Of a stretch of 64,000 nt of DNA, positions 11,576 through 21,632 are shown one piece after another. The position numbers were made by a program, and so were the translations under genes. The DNA comes from Phymatolithon calcareum. Lineage: Eukaryota > Rhodophyta > Florideophyceae > Hapalidiales. The DNA lies in contig OZ345363.1 in NCBI GenBank assembly GCA_977006965.1, positions 2,294,001 to 2,358,000 on the forward strand. The letters run 5' to 3'. The notes beneath the pieces were generated by a model. The model did no database searches and had not been told where the DNA came from. It saw only the letters and a list, made by a program, of their open reading frames with translations. How positions within the stretch are numbered: the first letter of the stretch is position 1; each line of letters begins with the position of its first letter.

Positions 11576-13419
11576 GTCTTCATGCGGTCACGATGGCCAC
11601 CGATAACGTCGCGAGCCTTGAACTTGACCTTGCCTTCCTCTGTGGACTTTATGGCAAGGAAAAAACGACCAGGAAGAACGTTGGTGTTAGGAGGAACATC
11701 TTCCTGGAGTTCCGCGCTCCTATTGTCCGCGAATCTCGGCGCGCTTAGCCTCTGACATCTCTGCGCAGGTGGCTCGAGGATAAGAAACGCCAATGATTTC
11801 TGTGAGGTGAACGTCCAAGTCCGCTTCGGTCTCCGACCTAAAGTAGAGGAATCCGTTGGAAAGTGCATGAAAAAGATAGTTCTCGATGTCGTCGGGAGGA
11901 AGTTAGGCTTTACTTGCGTGTAGCGCTTTACTTGCGCTACATTAAACGGCCGAGCATTTCCAATCCCGACATCCTGGACGTACACAATCTTCTTATCCGC
12001 GTCTATGCCCAGCACAGTGAACAAACCAAGCCATTCGCCAATGCGATTATTCACAATCTTCTCGCGCGAAACAAGGACCTTTTCCCCTAGTTCGTAGGAC
12101 TGGTCAGCAGCGAGAGGAACGGCGTGTTTAAGAGCGCAATTCACAGGGGTGTTGGCCATGTGCCGCTGCATTTCTGTTCGTGCCAATTGGAGCATGTATG
12201 CTCTCTCTTCGGTCGTTGGACGAGTTTGAGGCGTTTCGGATCGGATGTAGACCTTAGGATACTCACCGAAAACATGTGACGACGGAACTAACCCTTCTGG
12301 ACCTAATTTGTCGTTCATGGCCTTCACAGCCAATTGAAGGAGCCGGCTCTTGTCCGTCGACGGGTAGTCCAGTCGCATCTTACGGAACGTTGAGCGTAAT
12401 GGTTGATGATACCGCTCTCCGATCCCAAGGCTAGAGTGCGCTTCAATGCCGGTTGCTTCGACAATAACCTTGGATCGCGTAGCAATGGAGATGAACGGTC
12501 CGCTTTTGCCAAACTGGATTCCTTGGTGGACAAGGATTCTGTTGGGCAATCCAGTGTAGATTGCAGCCCAAGAGCGAAGAAGAGCATCCCAGATATCATT
12601 GGTGCTGATGGACGGCAAGAAACGGGCGACAGAGAAAAGAGTGGCCTCATCGACAATGTGCAGGATTGGTGCAGATTCAATGTACATGATGTCCATTATA
12701 ATCCGCTCTTTAAATCGAGCGTTCTCTGTCCCAAAAGACAAACGGAATCGAACTGGCGCAGGACGTATTCGCTGGCACGGGACGCAACGGCGGGTTACGT
12801 CTTCGAGGATCTTTCGTGTCTCGGGAGTCGCATGCTCTGGTCGAGCCTTACGTAGGTTGAAGATTTTCTCCACTGAAGGGTGAAAGAACTGTCGATGTAG
12901 CTTGTGCAGTTGGGACCTGGTGAAGTAGGTAGACAAACTGTTCTGGAGTGGAGCATACACATGGCTGCTGGAAGATCTCATTAAGGATATGAACCATTCG
13001 TCTATGTAGACGTCACTCTTGTCCTTGTCATTGAAACAAATTCGGCGTGCAAGTTTGTTGAAGACTCTATCGGCGATCAGCTTCTCCCTGTCCAAGACAT
13101 CCATTCCTAGCAGTACTGGGACATCTGTTTGAACAATTTCGAAGTCCACAAGTATTGAATCGACACCTTCTTGAGTCGCAAGGGGCAGAGAGGCGATGAC
13201 AAGCGACGCAAACATTTCGTCAACTAATCGGAACCTATTAGAACTTGGTCTAACCCTCCGATTGGGAATTCTGAGGGCTGTGAGGATTCGATTCATCTCC
13301 TTCTTTCCGCAAACATACTTTGGCGCTCCTATATCAACGCAGTATCCAAGTTGGCGCTTCGAGCGATACTCGCGACGCAAGCTCAGACGAATATTGATGA
13401 GCAGTCGACGTTGAACCAC
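11572..13419 (-). pseudogene. Copia protease and integrase
   Basis: Open frame of 615 codons. Near residue 29 is CVDIGAPKYVCG, the retropepsin active site with DIG in place of DTG/DSG; VPVLLGMDVLD (about 100-110) is the downstream protease strand. The pre-integrase zinc domain follows (LHRQFFH ... CVPC, about 175-218). In the integrase core, the first catalytic Asp is in RIIMDIMYIE (about 245) and the Glu in GIGERYHQPL (about 337), but the second Asp position reads VHQGIQFG with His. The frame starts with GTG and differs from gag, with protease N-terminal residues visible in another frame upstream. Two altered catalytic sites plus frame breaks indicate a dead copy. Confidence 0.8.
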
Positions 13420-13579
13420 GGAGGCTTACGACTCGGTCGAGGGGTAGCGTGACGTGTTGGCCATAGTTTAGGGCGATGCGAAGGCACTACTGACTCGTAT
13501 TGCCCCACTGAAAATCCTGAACAGAATCGTGGGTATTCGTGTCTGCGGTCAGCATGTTGACTTCGATCTCCTCATCGTA

Positions 13580-14668
13580 CTAATCTGCGACGGCTGTGTT
13601 CAACGGATCAAGGACGCCGTCATTACCGCGCACTTCTCCAGCAGAGACGTTGTCTCCCTCCGTCGCGGGACTGTCTCCTTTGATGGCGAGAAGGGTTTCT
13701 TCCTGCAACCCTTGGAGCAATTCCCGCACTAGATGAACGTGCGAGTCACGTTGACGGAGACGGTGGCGTGCATTGGCTGCAATGGCGCCTACATCACAGC
13801 GATGGCCGGGTTTCCAACTGGCACCGCACTTAATGCACTCGTTGCGTCGACGCGCTTCCTTGAAGACAAGTGAGTCCTTACGAGTGCGGTGTTGCGTAGA
13901 TACGCGGCGTGGTGCTGTCGGGCGTCCGCGTGGACCATGCTTGCGCACATCCATAGGATGGCGTCCATAGCGCTGGAATAATACCTCAGTGGAGTTCTCT
14001 TCCTCCATGTCCACGAGGTTCATCTGAAAAGAAGTCATAGCTCTGTTCTTCAGTTCCTCTGAGAGCTGGAGGCTCTCATGAAGCGCAGTAACGAACGCAT
14101 GGAATTTGTATCCATGGGTTACGATGCTGCCGATCAGCGTCAGAGCCCACTCGTGCCCTAGGACCGCACTACTGAGGTAGCGGATCTTGTTCTCATCCGA
14201 GCGGAAGCCGATAGGGCACTGTGGGGTTAAGCTCTCAATGTGATCGACGATCTTGGTGAGCCCTTCTGCCTCCGTCGTGATCGAATGAGCACCCATGAAG
14301 ATGTTGAGTTTGAGTCCCTCGAGCGAAGATTGCACTTGGAGCTGGCGTGAATAACTGTCGTACTCGCGCTTCATCAACTCGGCGGCCTCCTTGAAAGTCA
14401 TGCCCGGCATGAAGTTGCTCAGTAAGAAGTTTCTAGCGACTCCTTCCAAGCTGTTCACGAGGTAGTCGGCCTTCTGCGCCGGGGAAAAGCGATGCTGGCG
14501 AGCACAAGTTTCGTAGTCACGCAAGTGCATCACTATAGACTGGGCCATGTCTCCAGAGAACTTCGTGGATGTGAAGTGCTGGTGTATGTACGTCGCCTTT
14601 CGCGTGTCATCGTACGCTGCCATGAAGGAGGGGTTCATACCAGGGAATTCCTGTGCGCTATCGTCCAT
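13580..14668 (-). CDS. Copia Gag-like protein
   Basis: Intact 362-residue ORF starting with ATG 77 bp inside the LTR. The N-terminal two thirds look like a Gag/UBN2-type particle domain (FSPAQKADYLVNSLEGVARN, and FKEAAELMKREY). Near residue 275 is a single zinc knuckle-like motif CIKCGASWKPGHRC, preceded by an Arg-rich stretch likely to bind RNA. It is the only undamaged ORF of this element. Gag packages the element RNA into cytoplasmic particles. Confidence 0.75.
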   Translation of the reverse strand: MDDSAQEFPGMNPSFMAAYDDTRKATYIHQHFTSTKFSGDMAQSIVMHLRDYETCARQHRFSPAQKADYLVNSLEGVARNFLLSNFMPGMTFKEAAELMKREYDSYSRQLQVQSSLEGLKLNIFMGAHSITTEAEGLTKIVDHIESLTPQCPIGFRSDENKIRYLSSAVLGHEWALTLIGSIVTHGYKFHAFVTALHESLQLSEELKNRAMTSFQMNLVDMEEENSTEVLFQRYGRHPMDVRKHGPRGRPTAPRRVSTQHRTRKDSLVFKEARRRNECIKCGASWKPGHRCDVGAIAANARHRLRQRDSHVHLVRELLQGLQEETLLAIKGDSPATEGDNVSAGEVRGNDGVLDPLNTAVAD

Positions 14669-14745
14669 GTTCCTCGCATCTGATCACTGCTGTGTCTGAT
14701 GAGGGCCTTCCGAAAATCTTGCTGTCCAAAAGGCCCACGAGCAAG

Positions 14746-15161
14746 TGTGGCGTCCAACGCCACTATCATACTCCTATACAAATAGCTACCTTCAAATTGT
14801 CATTACAACTTGCATTTACAGCAAAGCCCTTACAGATAGCATTACAGTCATTACAGTACCGTAGGTTTCGATACGTACTTACACCATGAAGGATCACCAA
14901 GGGCAAACCCTAGAACCGCTGCTTACAGCTGCTTTACACTGCTTACAAGTGCATACACTGTAATCTCAGTGGCAGCGGGCTAGGAAGCCGCGAAGCGGCT
15001 TCCGGATTCTTCCATTGATCCATTTCTCATATTGCCAAGTCATCCTTTGATCCAATTCTTTTTCTATAAAGGTCCCCGCGAAGCAGCGCCCTCGGCGTTT
15101 TACCAGGGAAAAACCCGACGACAGCCAGTGCGCCAACTTGTGCGTTTAACCCCCCACAGCA
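14746..15161 (-). repeat. Copia 5' LTR
   Basis: Homologous to the solo LTR at 59701-60128; the first 200 bp are about 95% identical, the rest is more diverged. Begins TGTGGCGTCCAACGCC, a terminal palindrome, and by alignment ends ...ACAGCA. TG...CA ends are present. The outer end interrupts the ORF at 15146-15829. A TATAAAGG box occurs on the plus strand near 15066, opposite to the gag/pol direction, so its role is unclear. Confidence 0.85.
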
Positions 15162-15829
15162 AGGCTAGGGTCGGGTAGGTCTTCAGGCGCCCTGGCACGG
15201 AATCCCGTGAATCCTGAGGCAGGACCAGTGGCGGACGGTAGAGCAAAACGCGACGCATGAGTTGCTGAGGAGGTAGGCTCAGCAGCTCTAGTGGGTACTT
15301 GGGTCGGAGTGACGATTGGAGCTCCCGGGGTCCTGTGGGTGAGTATGGACCTCGCGTTCTTTAACCTGTCAATGACGGAACGCGTAGAACTCTGGTCCAA
15401 GCCAAGAACATAGGCAAACAATACCTGGTTCCAAATAGCTTTATTGCCTATCTCGTCGTTGGACAGAGTAAGTGCGGCCAGAAGTGCGTCCTCTACAGTG
15501 TCGAACGCGCAGAACTGGAAGATGTTGTATAGAACCTTTATCGGGAACGTCGGACGGGAGAAGTAGTCATCAGTGAACACGGCAGACGATGCAGGTAGCA
15601 TCTCTGCCATATTCGAGCAGACTTCCGAAGAGTCCGGAAGAACAGCTGGCGTTGCTCCCGTGCTTGAAGCGATGGGGAACGCCGCGAGCACGTTACGGGC
15701 GATGCCAAGGTAGAGCGCATAGAATTAATCCTCGTTCTGGATACACTCCGTCATGGCCTTGAGCTTTCTAAAGCGCGCAGAGGCTTGCGCCTTCGTCATT
15801 GCGGCCGGATCAGCAGGTCCTTCAGACAT
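15146..15829 (-). pseudogene. Unrecognised gag-like ORF cut by the Copia LTR
   Basis: Starts with an ATG at 15829 after a pyrimidine-rich leader and runs 228 codons with a single TAA at 15725-15727. The last codons come from the LTR that begins at 15161, so the original protein was longer and the Copia insertion truncated it. The visible part is helical and Ala/Pro/Ser/Thr-rich towards its end (for example FPIKVLYNIFQFCAFDTVED). I recognise no family. Lying 212 bp inside the right copy of the 229-bp repeat and reading inwards, it fits the first ORF of an LTR-type element. Confidence 0.45.
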
Positions 15830-16040
15830 GATGCAGTACTGCAGTTGTCCTTAACGGGGATCGGTTGAATGGGGAGAAAGGAAAGCACAGAATGAGTCTC
15901 GAATCCTGATAGTCCTCGAAGACCCACGCTGGTGCCTCGCACGGCGCTGTCGCGTGTACAATCAAGCGGCGGGAACGGCGATGCGGTAGAAGGAAGGAAA
16001 AGTAGGTGATAGAGGGGAGAGAAAAAAAGGTTTGGTGTGC

Positions 16041-16269
16041 TAGGTGATCCGGGCAATGCCTTCAAGGTGAGAATGTGCTCCGGCCGACGCCCTTGCTGTA
16101 GACAAGTAACTTGTAGTTTACTGATCTTAAAACGTTCTACCCCAAGAGGCAAAGAAAGGAAAGGGGGTGCACGATAAGATACCATACACCACAGGAGCTC
16201 GCTGGCCTCTCGCGGGGACAGCGAGTGTAAGCCCATGTTGCAGCCCATCATAATGGCTGCAGGCTGACA
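16041..16269. repeat. 229-bp direct repeat, right copy
   Basis: Partner of 8253-8482 in the same orientation. The segment 15830-16040 between it and the ORF start is pyrimidine-rich on the minus strand, like a 5' leader. Confidence 0.85.
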
Positions 16270-16293
16270 AACAGAGGTTAGTCAGAGGACGAG

Positions 16294-16933
16294 CCTCAGG
16301 CTCGGTCTATACCGGGTGGTTTTGTGTTGTGTCTGAAAGCAGTACTGTAATTCATTTCGCGGCTACTTCCAACTTAGTCTACTGTATACCGGATTTGCTG
16401 TGTTCCTGTTCGTTGAAGCAATTCCGTTATTTTTGGAGCCCCTTCTCAAAGACATTGTTCTGTACTTGTTCTCACCGCTCCTACTCATTTTATACTGAGT
16501 AATGTGCTGGAACGACATCCGGTTGCGCCTCTTGGATGGGGATCGATATCGAGCGCTCAGTCCATTGTCCACCGATGTGTCTACTAGAGACAAAAGTACT
16601 GTGAGTACACTGGTGGCGACGATCGCTGGGTTGGCGCTGTCCATCGTGCTGGCTCGGAACATGCATCGAGAAGGGAGTTGAAAGGGACTTATGTACTGCA
16701 GCGCGCGCCAAAATGCAAATTCGCGCCAACTACGGACACGACAATTATGTTAACTTCTTGTCCGCGGGAAAGAAGTTAACGTTTTTATCGTGTTCGTTTG
16801 CTTCCATCTCATCGCTGGCAGTTTTGTCATAGCGCTTTACATAAGCGACCAACCAATTATATATCGCAAATTTCAGAACTGCTTCCGAACACAACACAAA
16901 AAATCCGGTATCCGGTATAGACCGAGCCTGAGG
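16294..16933. mobile_element. 640-bp element with long inverted ends
   Basis: The ends are inverted repeats: CCTCAGGCTCGGTCTATACC at 16294-16313 matches the complement of 16914-16933, and similarity continues inward for about 30 bp more (TTTTGTGTTGTG). A perfect hairpin GTTAACTTCTT / AAGAAGTTAAC lies inside at 16749-16780. A minus-strand ORF of 99 codons (16363-16662) has a basic region but no recognisable transposase motif. No target duplication could be fixed. Likely a non-autonomous DNA transposon; superfamily unknown. Confidence 0.65.
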
Positions 16934-17161
16934 AATAACTATTCAGTTACATTATGAGGGCATCTGCAGCGCTTTGGGAAAACCCAATTTGCAATTGACC
17001 AAATATCGCAAATTTCAAGGACAGATGAACGTTCCAAAAATTTAACTTTCAACCTGTTGAAGTCTCGCCCCCAAAGTTTATTTCAGTCGTTTCCGTTTGC
17101 CACCGAAATACTGCAGAAAACGTCTATCTGGTTAAATAAGCACGGAAAATGTAGCAAACAC

Positions 17162-18400
17162 TCACAGGTCACCTGTCGCAGAACCCATCTCCTTTGCAAA
17201 ACCACCCCGAAGCGAAAGAAAAGCACTATACAAATACCTCATCGGCGCAAGAAGGGCGTGCGCCGCTTCGGGCTTCACAGCCGTGGTATACGTCGAAGCA
17301 ATCACACCATCGACAACAATATCACCATCCATAGTTTGCGGGTTGTACAACCCCTTTCCAACCGTCTGCGTCACGCGTACAACATTCGACATCCGTCCAT
17401 CACCGAGACGAATCTCTGCACCAACACGCACCATTCCGGCCGGGATGGCGTTACCGTCAGCATAAACGTAATGCCCGTCGGTGAGCTTGAGAACGTGTCC
17501 AGAAGCGGTGGTGAGTTGGACGAAACGTTCGACTACGTTATCGTCACGATGCGTCCACATGAATACCTCCGAGAATTTACCCGGCCCTGTTTGTACCATG
17601 TCGCCGACACGAAGCTGGGACATACTGACCATAGTGCCGGAAGCGAGACGTACGGTGGAGGAAGCAGGGAAGCAAGCTGAACTGCCGGATTTCGTGTAGA
17701 GACAATTTCTGCCAACTGTCATGTACCGGAAACCAGGCTCGAGAATCACCTCTCCAGTACCAATGGTGAGTCCGGCAGTCAGGGATTCAGTCACCGGAAC
17801 AGACGTTGCAGGATTCTCGTGGGTGGTTCCGGTCTCGTTACCGGCTGTAGCGGCAGGAACATCACCATGTGAAGCATTGCTATGTTGCGTCGTGATTTCA
17901 GCGCTGAAACGTGTGGCGTGCGGTGGTGGGTGAGATCCATCTGTGGTGGATGAATGTGAATCCGAGGCGTTCTTCTTTGGGAAAATTTTAACAAACTCAA
18001 AGTTATGCCGCATCCTCGGAGCAAAGAAATTGACAATGAAGGGTGCCTTCATGACAAATGATGAACTTCCAATGGTGCAATTGATATCCTGTTGGAGTCG
18101 TCCAATTGAGAACGTGCCGACAATCTCGGGATTTTCCTTAAGATACGTCGTGAGTTCGTTTCCCACGGTGTCCGAACTATCGAAAAGCTCCATGCTCTCC
18201 AGCTTTCCTGCGCAGGTGTAGACGACGTCACCTGATGACATTTCCAGTTGTGCCTTACGGCCGATGCTAATCAGAGTAGGGCAGTTGCTGGGGCCAACCC
18301 CGGCGGTGTAAGTTCCTGGGATGGCGAACTTTGAGAACGCCGCGTGAACGCCAAGGAGAAGCGCGGACATCAGCACGAAAAATCGCACGGAAGACGCCAT
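17162..18400 (-). CDS. Secreted hedgehog-type Hint-domain protein
   Basis: 412 residues from the ATG at 18400; the upstream in-frame extension is Pro/Ser-rich and unlikely, while this start gives a clear signal peptide (RFFVLMSALLLGVHA, cut near 20-23). Residues ~24-210 form an unrecognised extracellular domain with a Ser/Thr-rich linker and N-glycosylation sequons (NCT, NAS twice, NET). Residues ~240-375 are a Hint domain of Hog type: SACFPASSTV with the nucleophile Cys243, a GDMVQTG turn, HRDD (about 284-287, where hedgehogs have the sterol-activating Asp), TASGH...LTDGH with T307 and H310, and a final strand IVVDGVIASTY. In hedgehogs this domain cuts itself off the N-terminal part through a thioester, with sterol or water as acceptor. 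The animal SCY is STY here. About 40 residues follow (to 412). Autoprocessing is likely from the residues; the acceptor is unknown. Confidence 0.85.
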   Translation of the reverse strand: MASSVRFFVLMSALLLGVHAAFSKFAIPGTYTAGVGPSNCPTLISIGRKAQLEMSSGDVVYTCAGKLESMELFDSSDTVGNELTTYLKENPEIVGTFSIGRLQQDINCTIGSSSFVMKAPFIVNFFAPRMRHNFEFVKIFPKKNASDSHSSTTDGSHPPPHATRFSAEITTQHSNASHGDVPAATAGNETGTTHENPATSVPVTESLTAGLTIGTGEVILEPGFRYMTVGRNCLYTKSGSSACFPASSTVRLASGTMVSMSQLRVGDMVQTGPGKFSEVFMWTHRDDNVVERFVQLTTASGHVLKLTDGHYVYADGNAIPAGMVRVGAEIRLGDGRMSNVVRVTQTVGKGLYNPQTMDGDIVVDGVIASTYTTAVKPEAAHALLAPMRYLYSAFLSLRGGFAKEMGSATGDL

Positions 18401-19314
18401 GGTGAAACCGATGGCGAGAAACCTGGGCGGTGAATGTGCCGGACTGCTGAGTGCGGGTGCGGAAATAAGGATGTCGGGCACCGCTTGAGACGGCCGCGGT
18501 GCATGCCAAGGCTGTCTATATTGTGCGGACGTCGACACTGGTGTTGGGGTCTGCAGTGGTGGATGCAAGCCGTTGTGGAAGGGCAACGGGTGGAACCGCG
18601 TGCCATAGTACTCATAGATTGGCTCAATTTGCGGATTTCAGAATTCCTTGCACCACATAAGGAGATACGACTCTGTTTCAGTCGGTGTTACGTGAAACGT
18701 CCGGAATGCAGCAAAAGCTTTAGGAGCTCAAACGTCATGCCACGCTTCAGCCAGAGATCTGCCTTTGCTTCGTGCGCCACTTGCAACATGTTGATAGGAA
18801 GACCGTGCTTTCCTACTCCAAATTGTGTGGTGTCGCAGAAAATATATAATTTCGTACTAAAAATTATACGGAGTTACTTCGTAACGCATATATGTATGAA
18901 TTCCATTGAATTTATTGACACGCAATTGTAATATTCATTTTTCTACCTTTCTATTTCCCTTATGCTTCCCCAATTGGCCAAATGGAGGGCTCTGGGAACT
19001 GTTGACAGTTTTTATGACATCATAAAGCCAATCTAATTTAGAATTCGCTTATTATTGGCTCTGGCAGTGAGTTGGAACGAACTGTCCACACTTGAACCCT
19101 AATCAAAGTTTATAGGAAATCCCTTTGGCAAACTTGCACGTTTCGCAATACTTCACCAAAAGTGGAACCCTATGGAGCCAGTTTTCACTATGCTATTGAT
19201 TTTCCCGCGAACCGTAGCAACTCAAGTCTGCACTTGGACGCATTTCGATTCAGTGTCTAACAACCGGTAATACTGAACTGTTCATCCGATCTGAGCACAA
19301 TCCCCGTGTCGACA
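18401..19314. promoter_or_regulatory. Shared upstream region of two divergent genes
   Basis: The 0.9 kb between the Hint gene (minus) and the membrane-protein gene (plus) must hold both promoters. The middle (18840-19060) is AT-rich. No TATA box or other element could be assigned with confidence. Confidence 0.35.
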
Positions 19315-20388
19315 ATGCTCACCCCCCTGCACCACACACTTCGACAGAAACATGGCGTTGTACACCAAGCAGCAAACAGTGTCGCCCCCATCGTGCTTGC
19401 CACTGTACAACTATTCCTCTCCGTCATCAGAGGTCTTCTCCTACAAATCGGAGCTATAAACGGCCACGCAAACGCCACCGCAATCTTAACATTCCTTCTC
19501 GAGTCCTTACTCACCATCACGCTCGCCGCCCTGGTGTCTGCAAACGCTTGGCGCGCCCGTGCCTCCGACATCGCAGCAATTCGCTCTGCAACCATCCTGC
19601 TCGTCCTCACAGCTCTCTTGGCCATCTTCGTCGCCGCCCGCCAGTTGCGCGCGCACTGGGCTGCATCACCATACGCCCCGTACGCGGCCGTTCGAGGCGA
19701 AGTATGGAAGTTGTTTGCTTGCGTGATCGGGATCTCGTCTCTCTGCGTCGCGTTTGCAGGTGAAGGTGTCGTGTCCGCGGCTCGTGCCAAGGCTGCCAGT
19801 CCATTTCTCATTCGCTTTCTCCTCTCTCTCACTGTCATCGCCACCGTCGTCATGTACATCCTTAGCATCGCCTTCCTCAATCGGCATCGTCTTCGCGCCA
19901 ATATTGCAACTACTCTTTTTGTCATCGGTGCGATTTGCACTGTCATTTCGTCGTGTACTGGAATGTTCGAAGGGGTTCCTATCGCGTACTCGTCGGGAAC
20001 ATCTATACCGCTCGTGTTTCATTTCCAGTTTCGATATCACGTCCTTGTAGCGGTGTTCTGCGCAGTTGCAGGATGCGTGCTGGTGGCGTTCGCGGCGTGG
20101 GATGCACCGGACTTTGCGAACCATGGGTGCATACAACCGCCACATGCGAGACTGCTCGAGGTTGCGGCGCTCGGGGTTACGGGTCCCCTTGTCGTACTCG
20201 GCATGTCCGAGCAGGCGGGGAAGGATGCACGGCAAATTGTTTTCACAGTGCTGACACAGGTGGGCCTTCTTACCATCCCGCTACTTTTTTCGTACGCGGC
20301 GACACTTTTCCAACAGAAACAGGTTATTCAATTGATTACAGACGAATCAACAGGATGGAGCTCGTCCCGTCCACAAGAAAGTAGATAG
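19315..20388 (+). CDS. Multi-pass membrane protein, unknown family
   Basis: 357 residues from the ATG at 19315; a GTG three codons earlier is ignored. Eight to nine hydrophobic segments are evident, for example APIVLATVQLFLSVIRG, ATILLVLTALLAIFVAA, FLIRFLLSLTVIATVV, VLVAVFCAVAGCVLVAF and IVFTVLTQVGLLTIPLLFSY, separated by short charged loops. The tail is short and hydrophilic. No transporter or receptor signature was recognised. G+C and codon use look like a normal expressed host gene. Confidence 0.7.
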   Translation: MLTPLHHTLRQKHGVVHQAANSVAPIVLATVQLFLSVIRGLLLQIGAINGHANATAILTFLLESLLTITLAALVSANAWRARASDIAAIRSATILLVLTALLAIFVAARQLRAHWAASPYAPYAAVRGEVWKLFACVIGISSLCVAFAGEGVVSAARAKAASPFLIRFLLSLTVIATVVMYILSIAFLNRHRLRANIATTLFVIGAICTVISSCTGMFEGVPIAYSSGTSIPLVFHFQFRYHVLVAVFCAVAGCVLVAFAAWDAPDFANHGCIQPPHARLLEVAALGVTGPLVVLGMSEQAGKDARQIVFTVLTQVGLLTIPLLFSYAATLFQQKQVIQLITDESTGWSSSRPQESR

Positions 20389-21632
20389 TAAACCGTTTTA
20401 CTCATAGCAACGTTTCTCTCTCACTTTCCTTTTGCTCTGCGATTACGTCGAAAGCGTCCTGCATCAGCGGGATGCAATAGGGAATGCATTTTGCGGCGCG
20501 ACTCAATTGGGCATGCAGAAGTGAGCATGACAAAGGGACATAGTAGTTGCGAGATTAGACAGCGCCATCGCTAAAACTCTAGCGCTAGCGCGCTTCGAGA
20601 CGCAGTGCGGTCAACGTGAGAGCACAGGAGCATGCATTCTGGATACGTGCTGTTGCGGCCTTTTTTCAAAAGAGGCGGACGGGTCACCGTTCGTTAAGTC
20701 AGAGTTTTAAGCACTATCATCGACCCTCCACAATGACCTCTATGGGGCAGCGGAGGCTTGATGACGAGTGCCGGAAATGACTTTCTTCCAAACACTTTTG
20801 TTTTGCAGGAACCCAGAGTGGATGTGCACGCGTTGTTTTGTTTCATGGAGGCAGGTATATGCAGATCTTCGGTGTCAACACTGGGTGGCGACAAGAACCG
20901 ATTTCAAGAAATGCCCAACGGCTCTTCCGATTTACAGTAGTGAGAATCCTAAATTCCAATAGCGCTTGAGATTTTTCTCCAGCCTTACAGCACGACAGCA
21001 ACTATTGGTCGCAAAACTTGTAAATTCGCATGGCAATTAAAATTGGTCTTCCAAGCTGTAATCGTTGCGACAGATTTATTGAGCGACTTAGCCCTGGCTC
21101 CGGTCAAGCTCGTTTCACGTTGTCCGAAAGTGTCTGCACCTGTGGAGCGTTCGCATTTTTGGCGTTGATAACTTTGAGGGTCTAGGCAGTAGTTTTCGGC
21201 TCGCATTCGTTCATTGTGACCACCGATGTGTTCACCGGGCCCGTTCAATTGGTCCATCGCGATGACCCACGGAACTGCGTCGCAGACGTCTTTCCACTTG
21301 GAAAGGGACCTATAGAGCCCAGAATACTGTCAGACATCTATCTGTAGATGCAATCGAATGACCTGGAGGACGGAAGGGACGGCGAGGGTCCTTGCCGTCC
21401 ACGATCGGAATCCTGATCGAATTGATATGTCACAGGAAATACTCTTCTTGTGTTCCTCTCTCTTGCTATTTTACAAATTTCCAAATAAAGCGAACAATTA
21501 ATTTTATGCGTCAACTGCTATCCGTCAAACATTTGTGTGCATTGTCTCATTTGAAAGGGGTCAAGCAAAAACATCACTGACTAGAAGTAGTACCTATAAT
21601 AAACAAATCTTCATCAGTAAACTCTACCGTAT
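20389..21632. other. Intergenic, nothing recognised
   Basis: No ORF with recognisable motifs and no shared repeat noticed. Confidence 0.5.

Larger units (their letters stand above)
10370..15161 (-). mobile_element. Ty1/Copia LTR retrotransposon, 3'-truncated
   Basis: On the minus strand: an LTR at 14746-15161, a 77-bp leader, gag, then protease, integrase, reverse transcriptase and RNase H in that order. The integrase-before-RT order defines Copia. The 3' LTR is missing; recognisable pol sequence stops near 10370 and is followed by the unrelated GC-rich ORF. LTRs of the same family occur at 59701. The protein motifs fit Copia-type elements reported from red algae, but the clade cannot be assigned without alignment. 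Confidence 0.8.

Noticed and set aside
15796-16251. Minus-strand ORF through the 229-bp repeat
   Set aside because: Pyrimidine-rich leader and repeat sequence; the better start is the ATG at 15829 in another frame.
17057-17680. Plus-strand ORF of 207 codons opposite the Hint gene
   Set aside because: Shadow of a gene with clear domain evidence on the other strand.
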